Part shown: positions 26,228 to 37,866 of the stretch, piece after piece | How the letters are laid out: each line of letters opens with the position of its first letter | Numbering within the stretch: the first letter of the stretch is position 1 | NCBI RefSeq assembly: GCF_007097365.1 | Contig: NZ_VJZR01000010.1 | Span: forward strand, 62,001-126,000 | DNA from: Flavobacterium franklandianum | GTDB taxonomy: Bacteria > Bacteroidota > Bacteroidia > Flavobacteriales > Flavobacteriaceae | Direction: 5' to 3' | DNA: 64,000 nucleotides | The notes under the pieces: model-generated | The model's input: only the letters and a program-made list of their open reading frames with translations | Told to the model about the DNA's origin: nothing | Databases searched by the model: none | Made by a program: the position numbers and the translations under genes

Positions 26228-27395
26228 CATCATTTTATTTTTAGTAACAATGTCATTAAGTTTGGGTTATTCTCAATCTACTATTGATATTACTTTGATT
26301 GAAATTTCAAAAAACAATAAAACCATTCTTGCAAATACACAGTATTGGAACGCACAAAAAGTGCAATACAAAACAGGAAACTCATTATATAATCCAACTG
26401 TTGAGTATGATTATTTAAATGGAAGTCCTGCCAATGCCGGTAACCAGACTGATTTTACAATCACGCAATCTTTTGATTTCCCTTCGGTTTATGGGAAGAA
26501 AAATGCCTTGGCCTATCAGTTAGGTATTCAAGCCGATTTATACCTTCGAGCTGCCAATCAGGAATTGCTTTTGGAAGCTAAAAAGATTTGTATTGAACTG
26601 GTATATCGAAACAAATTGCAAATTCCGTTAACTAAAAGAAAAGAGGCGACCGAGAAATGGCTGACTTACTTTAAAAAGAAACTGGAAACCGGTGACGGAA
26701 CCATTTTGGATGTGAACAAAGCCGAAATTCAATTGTTGGAAATCAAGAAACAGTTTTTTGAAAATGCTTCTTTTATTGCCAAACTCAATGAGCAACTTAC
26801 CAGTTTAAACGGTGGAACTGCCATAACTTTAAATGATGTAGCTTATTTTGATGTTTCCGTGATTGCTGACTTTGAAACTTTGGAAAAAGAAATAGAAGCG
26901 CAAGATTACATCAAAAAAACATTAGAACAGGATAAGGTTATCGCTCAAAAACAAATTGATGTGAGCAAAGCTTTAGCGTTACCAAAAATGGAAGTTGGGT
27001 ATCATTATCAGGGTATTTTAGGTCAGACTTATAACGGAATTCACACTGGAATATCTTTGCCATTATGGGAAAGTAAAAACAGGGTGAAACTGGAAAAGGC
27101 TAAAATGACTTTTGCTGAAACCGCATTGACCGACCATACCAACGAACATTATTTTGAAATAAAACAGTTGTACGGTCGGTATGAAAGTTTAAAAAGCATA
27201 TTAGGAGACTACGAAAAAATAAACCAATCGGCTGCCCCGATTAAATTATTAGACAAAGCATTGTCGGCAGGGCAAATTTCGGTATTGGAATATTTTGTGG
27301 AACTTAATTATTATAATGCTACTTTTAACTCCTATTTGGAGATTGAAAAAGAATATTTTGAGGTTGTAGTTACTTTGATGAAGTATAAACTCTGA
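26208..27395 (+). CDS. TolC-family outer-membrane efflux channel (CusC/CzcC type)
   Basis: A 395-residue outer-membrane factor with a signal peptide ending near GYSQ. It shows the TolC repeat structure: two coiled-coil halves (LLLEAKKICIELVYRNKLQIPLTKRKEATEKWL, and LEKEIEAQDYIKKTLEQDKVIAQKQIDVSKA) and strand segments such as VEYDYLNGSPANAG and TGISLPLWESKNRV. It completes the tripartite efflux complex. Translation may be coupled to the pump: the ATG at 26208 lies 20 bases before the pump stop, and a second ATG at 26217 is also possible. Last gene of the operon. Confidence 0.9.
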   Translation: MKEMKNNIILFLVTMSLSLGYSQSTIDITLIEISKNNKTILANTQYWNAQKVQYKTGNSLYNPTVEYDYLNGSPANAGNQTDFTITQSFDFPSVYGKKNALAYQLGIQADLYLRAANQELLLEAKKICIELVYRNKLQIPLTKRKEATEKWLTYFKKKLETGDGTILDVNKAEIQLLEIKKQFFENASFIAKLNEQLTSLNGGTAITLNDVAYFDVSVIADFETLEKEIEAQDYIKKTLEQDKVIAQKQIDVSKALALPKMEVGYHYQGILGQTYNGIHTGISLPLWESKNRVKLEKAKMTFAETALTDHTNEHYFEIKQLYGRYESLKSILGDYEKINQSAAPIKLLDKALSAGQISVLEYFVELNYYNATFNSYLEIEKEYFEVVVTLMKYKL

Positions 27396-27529
27396 AACAA
27401 ATTCATAAAAAAGAAGTCGCAAAATAAAAAAAGTATTTATTCCTCTAAGTTAGCCTATATTTTTCGATAATTGAATTGTAATTTCATCGTTATTTCTATT
27501 AAATTGGTTATTTTAGTCCTTTATTTTAA

Positions 27530-30234
<2,705 letters not shown>

Positions 30235-30251
<17 letters not shown>

Positions 30252-30930
30252 TGAGCGTAATCTCAAAAGGTTAATATTAGTAATTTATTTCGCTGTTGCT
30301 ATGGTAGAAATTATCGCTGAATTATTTTTGTATAAGCCTTTTCTATTTGTTTTTAAACCCTTGATTTCAATTGTGTTGATGGTGCTTTATTGGAATACTT
30401 CTAATCAAAAAAATCCACTTTTTTTCTTTGCCATATTTTTTTCTTTGATTACCAATATGTTTTTTATATATGATACTGAGACAATGTTATTTCTAGGATT
30501 GATTGCCTTTTTTATTCATCGATTGCTGATTATTTATTACATTATTAAACTAATAGAGCTCAAGGATTATATTCCTTTGTTTATAGCAATGATTCCTTTT
30601 TTGTTTTTTTTCTTTTATTTATTGTCTATAACCACGGGACTAACAACAAGAAGTAATGGTATTTTGATTATTCAAAATATTTTGATTTCTATAATTGCCG
30701 GAATAACTTTATCCGATTTTATAATGAACAACAGTAAAAAAAATACTACTTGGTTTTTTATATTTGGACTGTTATCCATTACCCAATATTTCATTGTTTT
30801 TATCGAGAAATATTACCTCTCAGACCTTTCTCCAATTAGCTTCAGACCACTGGCAATTATCTTGAATGCGTCGGTTTATTTTGCCTTTTATAAATTTGTT
30901 TTAGCTATGGAAAGATCAAACGACAATTGA
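30235..30930 (+). CDS. YhhN-like integral membrane protein 2
   Basis: A 231-residue protein from the ATG at 30235 (MKILNNERN); an ATG at 30208 would add nine residues and increase the overlap with the upstream gene to 44 bases. Like its neighbour it has seven to eight hydrophobic helices, with FVFKPLISIVLMVLYW corresponding to the KSIIIPLVFMYYL stretch of the first gene and FAIFFSLITNMFFI to LFCFIGDVFNLL. The pair looks like a tandem duplication that has diverged strongly. It ends convergently, overlapping the metallophosphatase stop by 15 bases. Confidence 0.55.
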
Positions 30931-31827
30931 TTTTCCGTTAGCCATTTTCGACTTATCATTATCAAAATAAAAATCAATTCGACCCAAATTGATGCCATAA
31001 CAGCCTACTTGATTGACCAAGACTTCTTTCCCATCCAAGTTTTTTACAATAGTGGGTTTGTCAAGAAAAGTATGCGTGTGACCCCCAATAATTAAATCAA
31101 TATCTTTTGTTTGTTCGGCTAGTTTTAAATCGGATATTTTATTTGAATCGTCTTTGCTATATCTATAACCCAAATGCGATAGGCAAATAACCAAATCACA
31201 TTTGTTTTCTTTTTTTAGAATTCGAACCATATCTTGGGTAATTTCCAAGGGATTATTGTAAACAGTTTCTTTAGACATCGTTTTATCTACCAAACCTTGA
31301 AGTTCAATCCCAAGTCCAAAAACACCTATTTTAATTCCGTTTTTATTAAAAATCTTAAAGGGTTTTACGAAACCATCCATCGAAGTGTTTTTGAAATCGT
31401 AGTTTGCCGAAACAAATTCGAAAGTTGCGTGAGGCATTTGGGCTGTCAAACCATCGACACCATTATCAAAGTCGTGATTTCCTATGGTCGACAAATCATA
31501 TTTCATCATACTCATCAATTTGAATTCCAATTCGCCTCCATAATAATTAAAATAGGGAGTTCCTTGAAAAATATCGCCTGCATCCAGTAGTAAAACATTT
31601 GGATTTTCTTGCCGAATGGTTTCTATCAACGAAGCTCTTCTGGCCACGCCACCCATATTTGGATTTCGAGGATCATCTATTGGAAATGGGTCGATATGAC
31701 TGTGAACATCATTCGTGTGAAGTATTGTTATGTGTTTGCTATCTGATTTAAAACTGCTCAACGACAACCCTAAACTCAATAATGCCGAACTTGCAGCCGT
31801 TTTTTCAATAAAATCTCTTCTTTTCAT
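30916..31827 (-). CDS. 5'-nucleotidase/UshA-type metallophosphatase, N-terminal catalytic part
   Basis: A 303-residue calcineurin-like phosphoesterase with a twin-arginine-like signal (MKRRDFIEKTAASSALLSLG). Metal ligands are seen in ILHTNDVHSHIDP, LLLDAGDIFQG, TIGNHDFDNG and IIGGHTHTF. These are the motifs of the catalytic domain of UshA/5'-nucleotidases, which release phosphate from nucleotides in the periplasm. The C-terminal specificity domain is missing here and is encoded separately at 32055-32834. The 228 bases between the two genes hold a hairpin repeat element. Confidence 0.92.
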   Translation of the reverse strand: MKRRDFIEKTAASSALLSLGLSLSSFKSDSKHITILHTNDVHSHIDPFPIDDPRNPNMGGVARRASLIETIRQENPNVLLLDAGDIFQGTPYFNYYGGELEFKLMSMMKYDLSTIGNHDFDNGVDGLTAQMPHATFEFVSANYDFKNTSMDGFVKPFKIFNKNGIKIGVFGLGIELQGLVDKTMSKETVYNNPLEITQDMVRILKKENKCDLVICLSHLGYRYSKDDSNKISDLKLAEQTKDIDLIIGGHTHTFLDKPTIVKNLDGKEVLVNQVGCYGINLGRIDFYFDNDKSKMANGKSIVV

Positions 31828-31842
31828 TTTTTGTTTTTTTTG

Positions 31843-31984
31843 GAGCTATTTACTTCGTCAGTTCGCTTTGCTCGTATCCCGCTTTCCGTTGCAATCCACG
31901 CAAAAAAGCGTGGGATTTCCTCTTCAAACGAAGTTCACTGAACTCCAATGAAAATGGAAGCTATGTGAAGTAATCGGGGCTAGG
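31843..31984 (+). repeat. Intergenic REP-like element with internal hairpin (family A, copy 1)
   Basis: About 140 bases starting GAGCTATTT and ending ATCGGGGCTAG. Inside are CCCGCTTTCCGTTGCAATC and a hairpin of ATCCACGC and GCGTGG(G)AT around AAAAAA (31894-31915). A related element in the other orientation lies at 46718-46860; both share RAGCTATTT at one end and ATCNGGGCTA at the other. I recall similar blocks in other Flavobacterium genomes. Confidence 0.65.
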
Positions 31985-32054
31985 CTATAGGGTAACTAAA
32001 CATTTAATTTATTTAAAACTATCTTTTAAAACTGCAATCTACAATCTAACTATA

Positions 32055-32834
32055 TCATTCAACATTAATTCTCACATCTTTGATGACAGGAATTGTATCT
32101 ACTGTTTTAAAGTAATCAATGAGTACATTTCTCAATTTATAATCTAAATCGTATTTTTGAATTCCTTTTTTGAAGAAGTTCATATTGTCGCCACCATTCG
32201 ATAAATAATCATTTGTTGCTACATAATAAAGACTGTCTTTTTCTACTGGTTTTCCTTGAACTAAGATATTTTTTGCTAACTTGTCTTTTCCAATAGCAAA
32301 TGTAATTCCTGATAAAGGATGTGGTTTTTGAGTCGCAATAAAATAATCGACCAATTCAAAAATTTGTTCCCCTTTCAATGCTATAACAACAAGACTATTT
32401 TCAAAAGGCATTATTTCAAAAGCGGTTCTTGAAGTTACATTTCCCTTTGGAAGTATTGCGCGAATACCACCGCTGTTTAGAATACACAAATCGATGTCTT
32501 TTTTTTCTCGAGCTTTAAAAACTAAATTGCCTCTTTGCAAAGTGACATCAGCCATAAGATTTCCAATAGTAGACTGCCATTTTCCATCATTTTTATCTAA
32601 AGTAACTGGACAATAAGCCAATATACTGTCTAAGTCTTTGTTAATGTGTTCTCGATACGGTTTAACGTAGTTTTCAATTTGTTGATTTTGAGTATCTTTG
32701 TCAGTAATTGTGATTCGTTTACCTTCAATTTTTGAGACATAATAACTTTGTTTTGCACAGGAAATAATAAAAATAAGTGTTAAGAATATAACAAAAAGTT
32801 TTAAAACACCATTATACTTTTTTAGATTTACCAT
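32055..32834 (-). CDS. 5'-nucleotidase C-terminal domain lipoprotein
   Basis: A 259-residue lipoprotein (lipobox FIISC). It holds only the 5_nucleotid_C domain that binds the nucleobase in UshA-type enzymes: STIGNLMADVTLQ, DLCILNSGGIRAILPKGNVTSRTAFEIMPFENSLVVIALKG, and YYVATNDYLSNGGDNM. The matching catalytic domain is the next gene on the same strand (30916-31827). The split into two genes, one exported by a Tat-like signal and one a lipoprotein, is seen in other Flavobacteriaceae. The pair probably forms one periplasmic or surface nucleotidase. Confidence 0.9.
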   Translation of the reverse strand: MVNLKKYNGVLKLFVIFLTLIFIISCAKQSYYVSKIEGKRITITDKDTQNQQIENYVKPYREHINKDLDSILAYCPVTLDKNDGKWQSTIGNLMADVTLQRGNLVFKAREKKDIDLCILNSGGIRAILPKGNVTSRTAFEIMPFENSLVVIALKGEQIFELVDYFIATQKPHPLSGITFAIGKDKLAKNILVQGKPVEKDSLYYVATNDYLSNGGDNMNFFKKGIQKYDLDYKLRNVLIDYFKTVDTIPVIKDVRINVE

Positions 32835-32881
32835 CTGAAATGAGACTTAATTAATTAATTTTGTAATCAGGTAAAAGTAAT

Positions 32882-33400
32882 ATGTTTTTAAATTATATAA
32901 AGAATTATTTTTTATTAAAATTTTTAAAAAATAATTTACATAACACTAAGATTAGCAAAGATATAAGCTCTATTCAGACTGTTGGTTTGCTTATTGATGA
33001 GAGTTATTTTTTAGAAAAAGAAGCTTTGATAGCAGAAATAATTGCTAATGGGTTTTCTGAAAGCAACTTAAAAATAATTGTTTACAGAGATAAGTGGAAG
33101 AAAAATGAAGTTTATTCACATCCAACTTTTGGAATAAAACATCTGAATTGGAATGCACAAATTACAGAACCTGTCGTAAAAGAATTTATTAAAGAAAAAT
33201 TCGATTTATTAATAAGTTATTACGATATAGAAAAAGCCTTTTTGAAAATAGTGACGAATCATTCAAGAGCACAATTTAAAGTTGGGTTTTCCTCAGTAGA
33301 TAAAAAATTAAATCATTTGATGATTAATACAAATGCCGAAAATCATAGCGTTTTTGTTCACGAATTATTCAGATATTTGAAAATACTAAACAAAATATAA
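32882..33400 (+). CDS. Conserved flavobacterial protein, DUF6913-type
   Basis: A 172-residue soluble protein. A basic N-terminal helix ([15 protein letters not shown]) is followed by an alpha/beta core ([63 protein letters not shown]). I associate this pattern with DUF6913, found beside dapA and bamD in Flavobacteriaceae. No catalytic motif is recognised. It is 8 bases upstream of dapA and so probably shares its transcript. Confidence 0.7.
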   Translation: MFLNYIKNYFLLKFLKNNLHNTKISKDISSIQTVGLLIDESYFLEKEALIAEIIANGFSESNLKIIVYRDKWKKNEVYSHPTFGIKHLNWNAQITEPVVKEFIKEKFDLLISYYDIEKAFLKIVTNHSRAQFKVGFSSVDKKLNHLMINTNAENHSVFVHELFRYLKILNKI

Positions 33401-33408
33401 AACAAATT

Positions 33409-34287
33409 ATGCAATCATTAATTGGAACTGGCGTTGCCCTTGCGACTCCATTTAAAAAAGATTTATCAATAGATACAGAAGCATTAATAAGAATAGTAAA
33501 TCTTTCTATTGATGGAGGTGTAGAATATCTTGTTATTCTTGGTACCACTGCAGAAAATGCAACAATGAATAAGGAGGAAAGAGAATTTGTTATTAAAACT
33601 ATAATCGAAGCTAATAAAGGAAGATTGCCAATGGTTCTTGGAGTTGGCGGAAACAATACAGCCGAAGTTGTCGAGGAACTTAAAACAAGAGATTTATCCC
33701 AATTTGATGCCATTCTTTCGATATCACCATATTATAACAAGCCCACTCAAGAAGGAATTTACCAACATTTTAAAGCTGTTGCTGAGGCTTCACCGATTCC
33801 AGTAATTTTATATAATGTTCCGAGCAGAACAGGAAGTAATGTCTTGCCTTCAACAGTAATTCGATTGGCTAATGATTTCAAAAACATAGTAGCTATCAAA
33901 GAAGCCGCTGGTGATATGATTCAAGCTATGCGATTAATAAAAGATAAACCAAAAGATTTTCTAGTACTTTCTGGCGACGATATGATTGCTTTGCCAATTG
34001 TTTTAGCGGGTGGTTCTGGCGTTATTTCAGTAATTGCTCAAGGTTTTCCAAAAGAATTTTCCGAAATGATTCGTTTGGGACTGAACAGAAAAGTGGATGA
34101 CGCATTCAAAATACAATACCTTTTTTCCGATTGTATCGACATGATTTTCGAACAAGGAAATCCTGCGGGAATCAAACAAGTCTATCAATCCCTAGGTTTG
34201 GCAGAGAATACTGTTCGTTTGCCGTTAGTGAAAGTTGATGAATCTCTTGAAAATAGAATCGATAAATTTGTCAAAAAAAATCAATAA
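33409..34287 (+). CDS. dapA: 4-hydroxy-tetrahydrodipicolinate synthase
   Basis: A 292-residue (beta/alpha)8 aldolase that condenses pyruvate with aspartate semialdehyde in lysine and diaminopimelate synthesis. Visible signatures are [10 protein letters not shown] at the N-terminus, [36 protein letters not shown], the tyrosine of [13 protein letters not shown] and the Schiff-base lysine of VAIKEAAGD. The length is normal. It follows the DUF6913-type gene after 8 bases; the next gene, bamD, has its own promoter. Confidence 0.97.
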   Translation: MQSLIGTGVALATPFKKDLSIDTEALIRIVNLSIDGGVEYLVILGTTAENATMNKEEREFVIKTIIEANKGRLPMVLGVGGNNTAEVVEELKTRDLSQFDAILSISPYYNKPTQEGIYQHFKAVAEASPIPVILYNVPSRTGSNVLPSTVIRLANDFKNIVAIKEAAGDMIQAMRLIKDKPKDFLVLSGDDMIALPIVLAGGSGVISVIAQGFPKEFSEMIRLGLNRKVDDAFKIQYLFSDCIDMIFEQGNPAGIKQVYQSLGLAENTVRLPLVKVDESLENRIDKFVKKNQ

Positions 34288-34328
34288 ACTCACAGAAAAC
34301 GCTTCTTTTTAGTAGAAAAAAAAATATT

Positions 34329-34358
34329 TTGTAATGGCTAAATTAATACCTAAATTTG
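34329..34358 (+). promoter_or_regulatory. Predicted promoter of the bamD-rpoZ-coaBC operon
   Basis: TTG at 34329-34331, a 19-bp spacer and TAAATTTG at 34351-34358, an exact match to the Bacteroidota housekeeping consensus. The leader to the first possible start codon (34433) is about 70 bases and contains a run of 11 T. Confidence 0.8.
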
Positions 34359-34432
34359 CGCCCTAAACTTTTATGTTTTTTTTTTTTTTGAAAGCTCTAG
34401 TTTTCTTGTAGGTTACAAATTAAAGTAAAAAA

Positions 34433-35302
34433 ATGAATTCGAAGAATATTTCATCTGTTCGTCAAAATGGTTCGGTTCGCGAAATCAAAAAAAATGTCAT
34501 TATTGTGATTAAAAAAATAGTATCGTTGTTAATTCTTTTGGTTGTTTTCGCTTCTTGTAGTGAATATCAAAAAGCATTAAAATCAGAGGATGTAGCTGTA
34601 AAGTTTGAAACGGCAACAAAATTATATGAAGCAGGAAAATATGCTGATGCTATCAGGCTTATAGAACAAATAGCTCCAGCTTATAGAGGAAAACCTCAAG
34701 CAGAGAAATTATTTTATATGTTTTCGATGTCGTATTATAATACAAAACAATATTATTTAGCAGCTTATCAATTCGAGAGTTTTACTTCAGGTTATCCAAA
34801 AAGTGAAAAAATCGAAGAAACAGCTTTTCTCGGAGCAAAGTGTTTTTCAAAACTTTCGCCAGTATATAGTTTGGATCAAGTAGATACTTTCAAGGCTATA
34901 GAAAAATTGCAAGAATTTATAGATGCTTATCCCAATTCGACATACTTACCAGAGGCTAATAAAACTTTGAGAGAATTAAACGATAAAATTGAGAGAAAAG
35001 TCTTTGAAAATGCGAAGCAATACAATACTATTATGGAGTATAAAGCATCAATGGTAGCACTTGATAATTTTGTTTCAGATTATCCCGGAACGCCTTATAA
35101 GGAAGATGCTCTTTTCTATAAATACGATTCAGCTTACCAACTAGCAATAAACAGTGTGCCTGATAAAATGGAAGAACGTTTAAATATTGCTAAGACAGCT
35201 TACACTAGTTTAATTAAATTTAAACCAGAAACAAAACACAAAAAACTTGCCGACGAAATGTTTGCTCGAATTGAAACCGATTTAAAAAATTTCACTAAAT
35301 AA
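34433..35302 (+). CDS. bamD: Outer membrane protein assembly factor BamD
   Basis: A TPR lipoprotein of the BAM complex that folds beta-barrels into the outer membrane. The lipobox is VFASC; the Cys is followed by SEYQKALKSEDVAVKFETATKLYEAGKYADAIRLIEQ, typical of BamD, with five TPR-like repeats to the end. Two starts are possible: the ATG at 34433 puts 24 polar residues before the signal peptide, while the GTG at 34505 gives a normal lipoprotein signal (IKKIVSLLILLVVFASC). I list the longer frame but think the GTG may be the real start. It is followed by rpoZ after 11 bases. Confidence 0.92.
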   Translation: MNSKNISSVRQNGSVREIKKNVIIVIKKIVSLLILLVVFASCSEYQKALKSEDVAVKFETATKLYEAGKYADAIRLIEQIAPAYRGKPQAEKLFYMFSMSYYNTKQYYLAAYQFESFTSGYPKSEKIEETAFLGAKCFSKLSPVYSLDQVDTFKAIEKLQEFIDAYPNSTYLPEANKTLRELNDKIERKVFENAKQYNTIMEYKASMVALDNFVSDYPGTPYKEDALFYKYDSAYQLAINSVPDKMEERLNIAKTAYTSLIKFKPETKHKKLADEMFARIETDLKNFTK

Positions 35303-35313
35303 TAAACAAAGTA

Positions 35314-35631
35314 ATGGATTTAAGAAAGACAAATGCTCCGGTAAATACAATAACATATAATAAAAATGTTATAGAAGAGCCTACAGGAAATGTGTATGAA
35401 GCTATAACTATTATGGCCAAAAGAGCAAACCAAATCAATTCTGAAATCAAAAAAGAATTGACCGAAAAATTGGAAGAGTTCGCTACTTACAATGACAGTC
35501 TAGAAGAAGTTTTTGAAAACAAAGAACAAATTGAGGTTTCTAAGTTTTACGAAAAATTACCTAAACCACACGCTTTAGCAGTTCAAGAATGGTTAGAAGG
35601 AAAAATCTACCACAGAGAAGGAACCAAATAA
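35314..35631 (+). CDS. rpoZ: RNA polymerase omega subunit (Bacteroidota type)
   Basis: A 105-residue acidic protein. The segment NVYEAITIMAKRANQINSEIKKEL matches the conserved helix of omega that embraces the beta' C-terminus. The Bacteroidota version is longer and diverged, with an acidic middle (EVFENKEQIEVSKFYEKLPKPHA). The position between bamD and coaBC is the usual one in this group. It helps assembly and stability of RNA polymerase. Confidence 0.85.
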   Translation: MDLRKTNAPVNTITYNKNVIEEPTGNVYEAITIMAKRANQINSEIKKELTEKLEEFATYNDSLEEVFENKEQIEVSKFYEKLPKPHALAVQEWLEGKIYHREGTK

Positions 35632-35641
35632 ATAGCAATAA

Positions 35642-36853
35642 ATGTCAGTTTTAAGCGGGAAAAAAATTTTACTGGGAATTTCCGGTGGAATTGCAGCTTA
35701 TAAAACAGCTACATTAGTCAGACTTTTTATAAAAGCAGGTGCACATGTCCAAGTGATAATGACACCTGCTTCTAAGGATTTTATAACGCCACTTACGTTA
35801 TCTACTTTATCGAAAAATCCTGTTTATTCCAATTTTTACAATCAGGATGAAGAGAATGAAAAATGGAATAGTCACGTCGAATTAGGTCTTTGGGCCGATT
35901 TGATGATTATTGCTCCAGCTACAGCAAATACCTTGTCAAAAATGGCAAATGGTGCTTGCGACAATCTTTTAATTGCAGTTTATTTATCGGCAAAATGTCC
36001 CGTTTACTTTGCACCTGCAATGGACTTGGATATGTATATTCATCCCTCGACGTTAGAGAGTTTTAAAACTTTAAAGTTGTATGGAAATACAATGATTCCA
36101 GCTGAAACCGGTGAACTAGCTAGTGGTTTGTCTGGCGAAGGAAGAATGTCTGAACCGGAACATATAGTTGCTTTTTTAGAAGCCGATTTAGAGCATAAAT
36201 TACCTCTCAAAGGAAAAAAAATACTAATTACTGCTGGCCCTACATACGAAGCAATAGATCCTGTGCGTTTTATAGGAAATCATTCGTCTGGAAAAATGGG
36301 CTTTGATATTGCTCAAAGTGCAGCAAATTTAGGAGCTTCGGTGGTTTTAGTTGCTGGACCTACTCACTTAAAAACCGAAAATCATTTGGTAAAAGTGGTT
36401 CCAGTTATTTCAGCTCAGGAAATGTATGATGCTTGTCATCAATATTTTGCCAATGTAGATGTTGCAATTGCAGCTGCTGCTGTTGCTGATTACAAGCCAA
36501 AGAATGTTTCGATTCAAAAAATAAAAAAAGGAGCAGATGAGTTTTCAATCGAACTCGAAAAAACAAAAGATATTTTGGCTTCATTGGGCGAAATCAAGAC
36601 CAATCAGTTTTTAATTGGTTTTGCATTGGAAACTGAAAATGAAATTGATAATGCAAAGTCGAAAATTCAGAAAAAAAAGCTAGATTTGATAGTTCTTAAT
36701 TCTTTGCAGGATGAAGGTGCTGGTTTTGGTAAACCAACCAACAAAATTACTTTTATAGATAAGAATTTCTCGGTGGAACAAATGGATTTAAAATCGAAAG
36801 AAGCCGTTGCCGATGATATTTTAAACAAAGTAGTAGCCCATTTTGCAAAATGA
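35642..36853 (+). CDS. coaBC: Bifunctional phosphopantothenoylcysteine decarboxylase/synthase
   Basis: A 403-residue fusion enzyme in coenzyme A synthesis. The N-terminal CoaC half (1-180) binds FMN: KILLGISGGIAAYK, HVELGLWADLMIIAPATANT and the NGACDNLL segment. The CoaB half (about 190-403) shows ILITAGPTYEAIDPVRFIGNHSSGKMG, VAIAAAAVADYKP and the lysine-rich ATP/CTP region. It forms 4'-phosphopantetheine from 4'-phosphopantothenate and cysteine. It begins 10 bases after rpoZ. coaE, a later step, is nearby at 41998. Confidence 0.96.
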   Translation: MSVLSGKKILLGISGGIAAYKTATLVRLFIKAGAHVQVIMTPASKDFITPLTLSTLSKNPVYSNFYNQDEENEKWNSHVELGLWADLMIIAPATANTLSKMANGACDNLLIAVYLSAKCPVYFAPAMDLDMYIHPSTLESFKTLKLYGNTMIPAETGELASGLSGEGRMSEPEHIVAFLEADLEHKLPLKGKKILITAGPTYEAIDPVRFIGNHSSGKMGFDIAQSAANLGASVVLVAGPTHLKTENHLVKVVPVISAQEMYDACHQYFANVDVAIAAAAVADYKPKNVSIQKIKKGADEFSIELEKTKDILASLGEIKTNQFLIGFALETENEIDNAKSKIQKKKLDLIVLNSLQDEGAGFGKPTNKITFIDKNFSVEQMDLKSKEAVADDILNKVVAHFAK

Positions 36854-36932
36854 GTCTTCAAAATTGAATTAGAAATCTTATAATGATTTGAGCTTATTTC
36901 ATATTGCATTAAATAATAAATAGTAACTCCGT

Positions 36933-37817
36933 ATGACTAGAATAATTGTATCTTTCTTAATGCTTTCATTTGGATTTGCTCATTCTCAGGAGTTAAATTG
37001 CACAGTTACAGTAAATGCCGAAAGATTACCAAACGCAAATCAGCAGGTCTTCAAAACACTCCAAACTTCGTTGAGCGAATTTGTTAATCAAACGCAGTGG
37101 ACTGGACAAATTTTCAAACAAAATGAAAAGATAAATTGTTCGATGTATATTACACTTTCCTCTTATGAATCGGATAAATATACAGCTACAATTCAAGTTC
37201 AATCCGCTAGATTGGTATATAATTCGTCTTATTCAACTCCGATATTAAATTATAATGATAAAGATTTTAGCTTCAGTTACACACAGAATCAGCAACTAAT
37301 CTTCAATCCAGCTGAATTTGAATCGAATTTGGTTTCAGTGATTTCGTTTTATAGCCATATAATTATCGGATTGGACATAGACACTTTTATGCCTTTGGGT
37401 GGGAATCCTTTTTTAGAGACCGCTCAAAACATTGCAAATGTTGCCCAGCAAAGTGGTTACAACGGATGGAGTCCATCAGATGGGATTAACAGTAGGTATT
37501 TTTTGGTAAATGATTTATTAGCACCAGTCTATAATGATCTTCGTCAATCGTCTCTTTTGTATCATTCTGGTTTAGATATAATGACTCAGGATTTAAAGGC
37601 GGCAAAAGAAAAAATTAAATTATCATTGCTAAATATTGGAAAACTAAATTCAATAAAGCCAAATGCCTTCTTGACTCGAGTATTTTTTGATGCTAAATCC
37701 GATGAGATTGTCTCTATTTTTTCGGGTGGACCCAATATCCCAATTGCTGATTTAGTCGAAAGTTTAAATAAAACTTCACCGTTGAACTCGAGTAAATGGG
37801 TGAATATTAAATATTAA
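36933..37817 (+). CDS. DUF4835-family exported protein
   Basis: A 294-residue protein with a signal peptide (about 1-18, ending FAHSQ). The mature part has the pattern LNCTVTVNAERLPNANQQVFKTLQTSLSEFVNQTQW, INCSMYITLSSY, FYSHIIIGLDIDTF and GGNPFLETAQNIANVAQQSGYNGW that I associate with DUF4835. It is always near coaBC and recN in Flavobacteriaceae. The function is unknown; a role at the cell envelope is likely from the export signal. Confidence 0.85.
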   Translation: MTRIIVSFLMLSFGFAHSQELNCTVTVNAERLPNANQQVFKTLQTSLSEFVNQTQWTGQIFKQNEKINCSMYITLSSYESDKYTATIQVQSARLVYNSSYSTPILNYNDKDFSFSYTQNQQLIFNPAEFESNLVSVISFYSHIIIGLDIDTFMPLGGNPFLETAQNIANVAQQSGYNGWSPSDGINSRYFLVNDLLAPVYNDLRQSSLLYHSGLDIMTQDLKAAKEKIKLSLLNIGKLNSIKPNAFLTRVFFDAKSDEIVSIFSGGPNIPIADLVESLNKTSPLNSSKWVNIKY

Positions 37818-37866
37818 TTACCATCTTATTTTTATTTTTTACGTTTCTTTTTCAAAAATTATATAA

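Noticed and set aside
31861-31960. CRISPR-like spacing in the repeat element at 31.9 kb
   Set aside because: The internal repeats are inverted rather than direct and no spacer series or cas gene is present.
30916-32834. 5'-nucleotidase split as a frameshifted single gene
   Set aside because: Each part has its own export signal and they are separated by 228 bases, so these are two genes.
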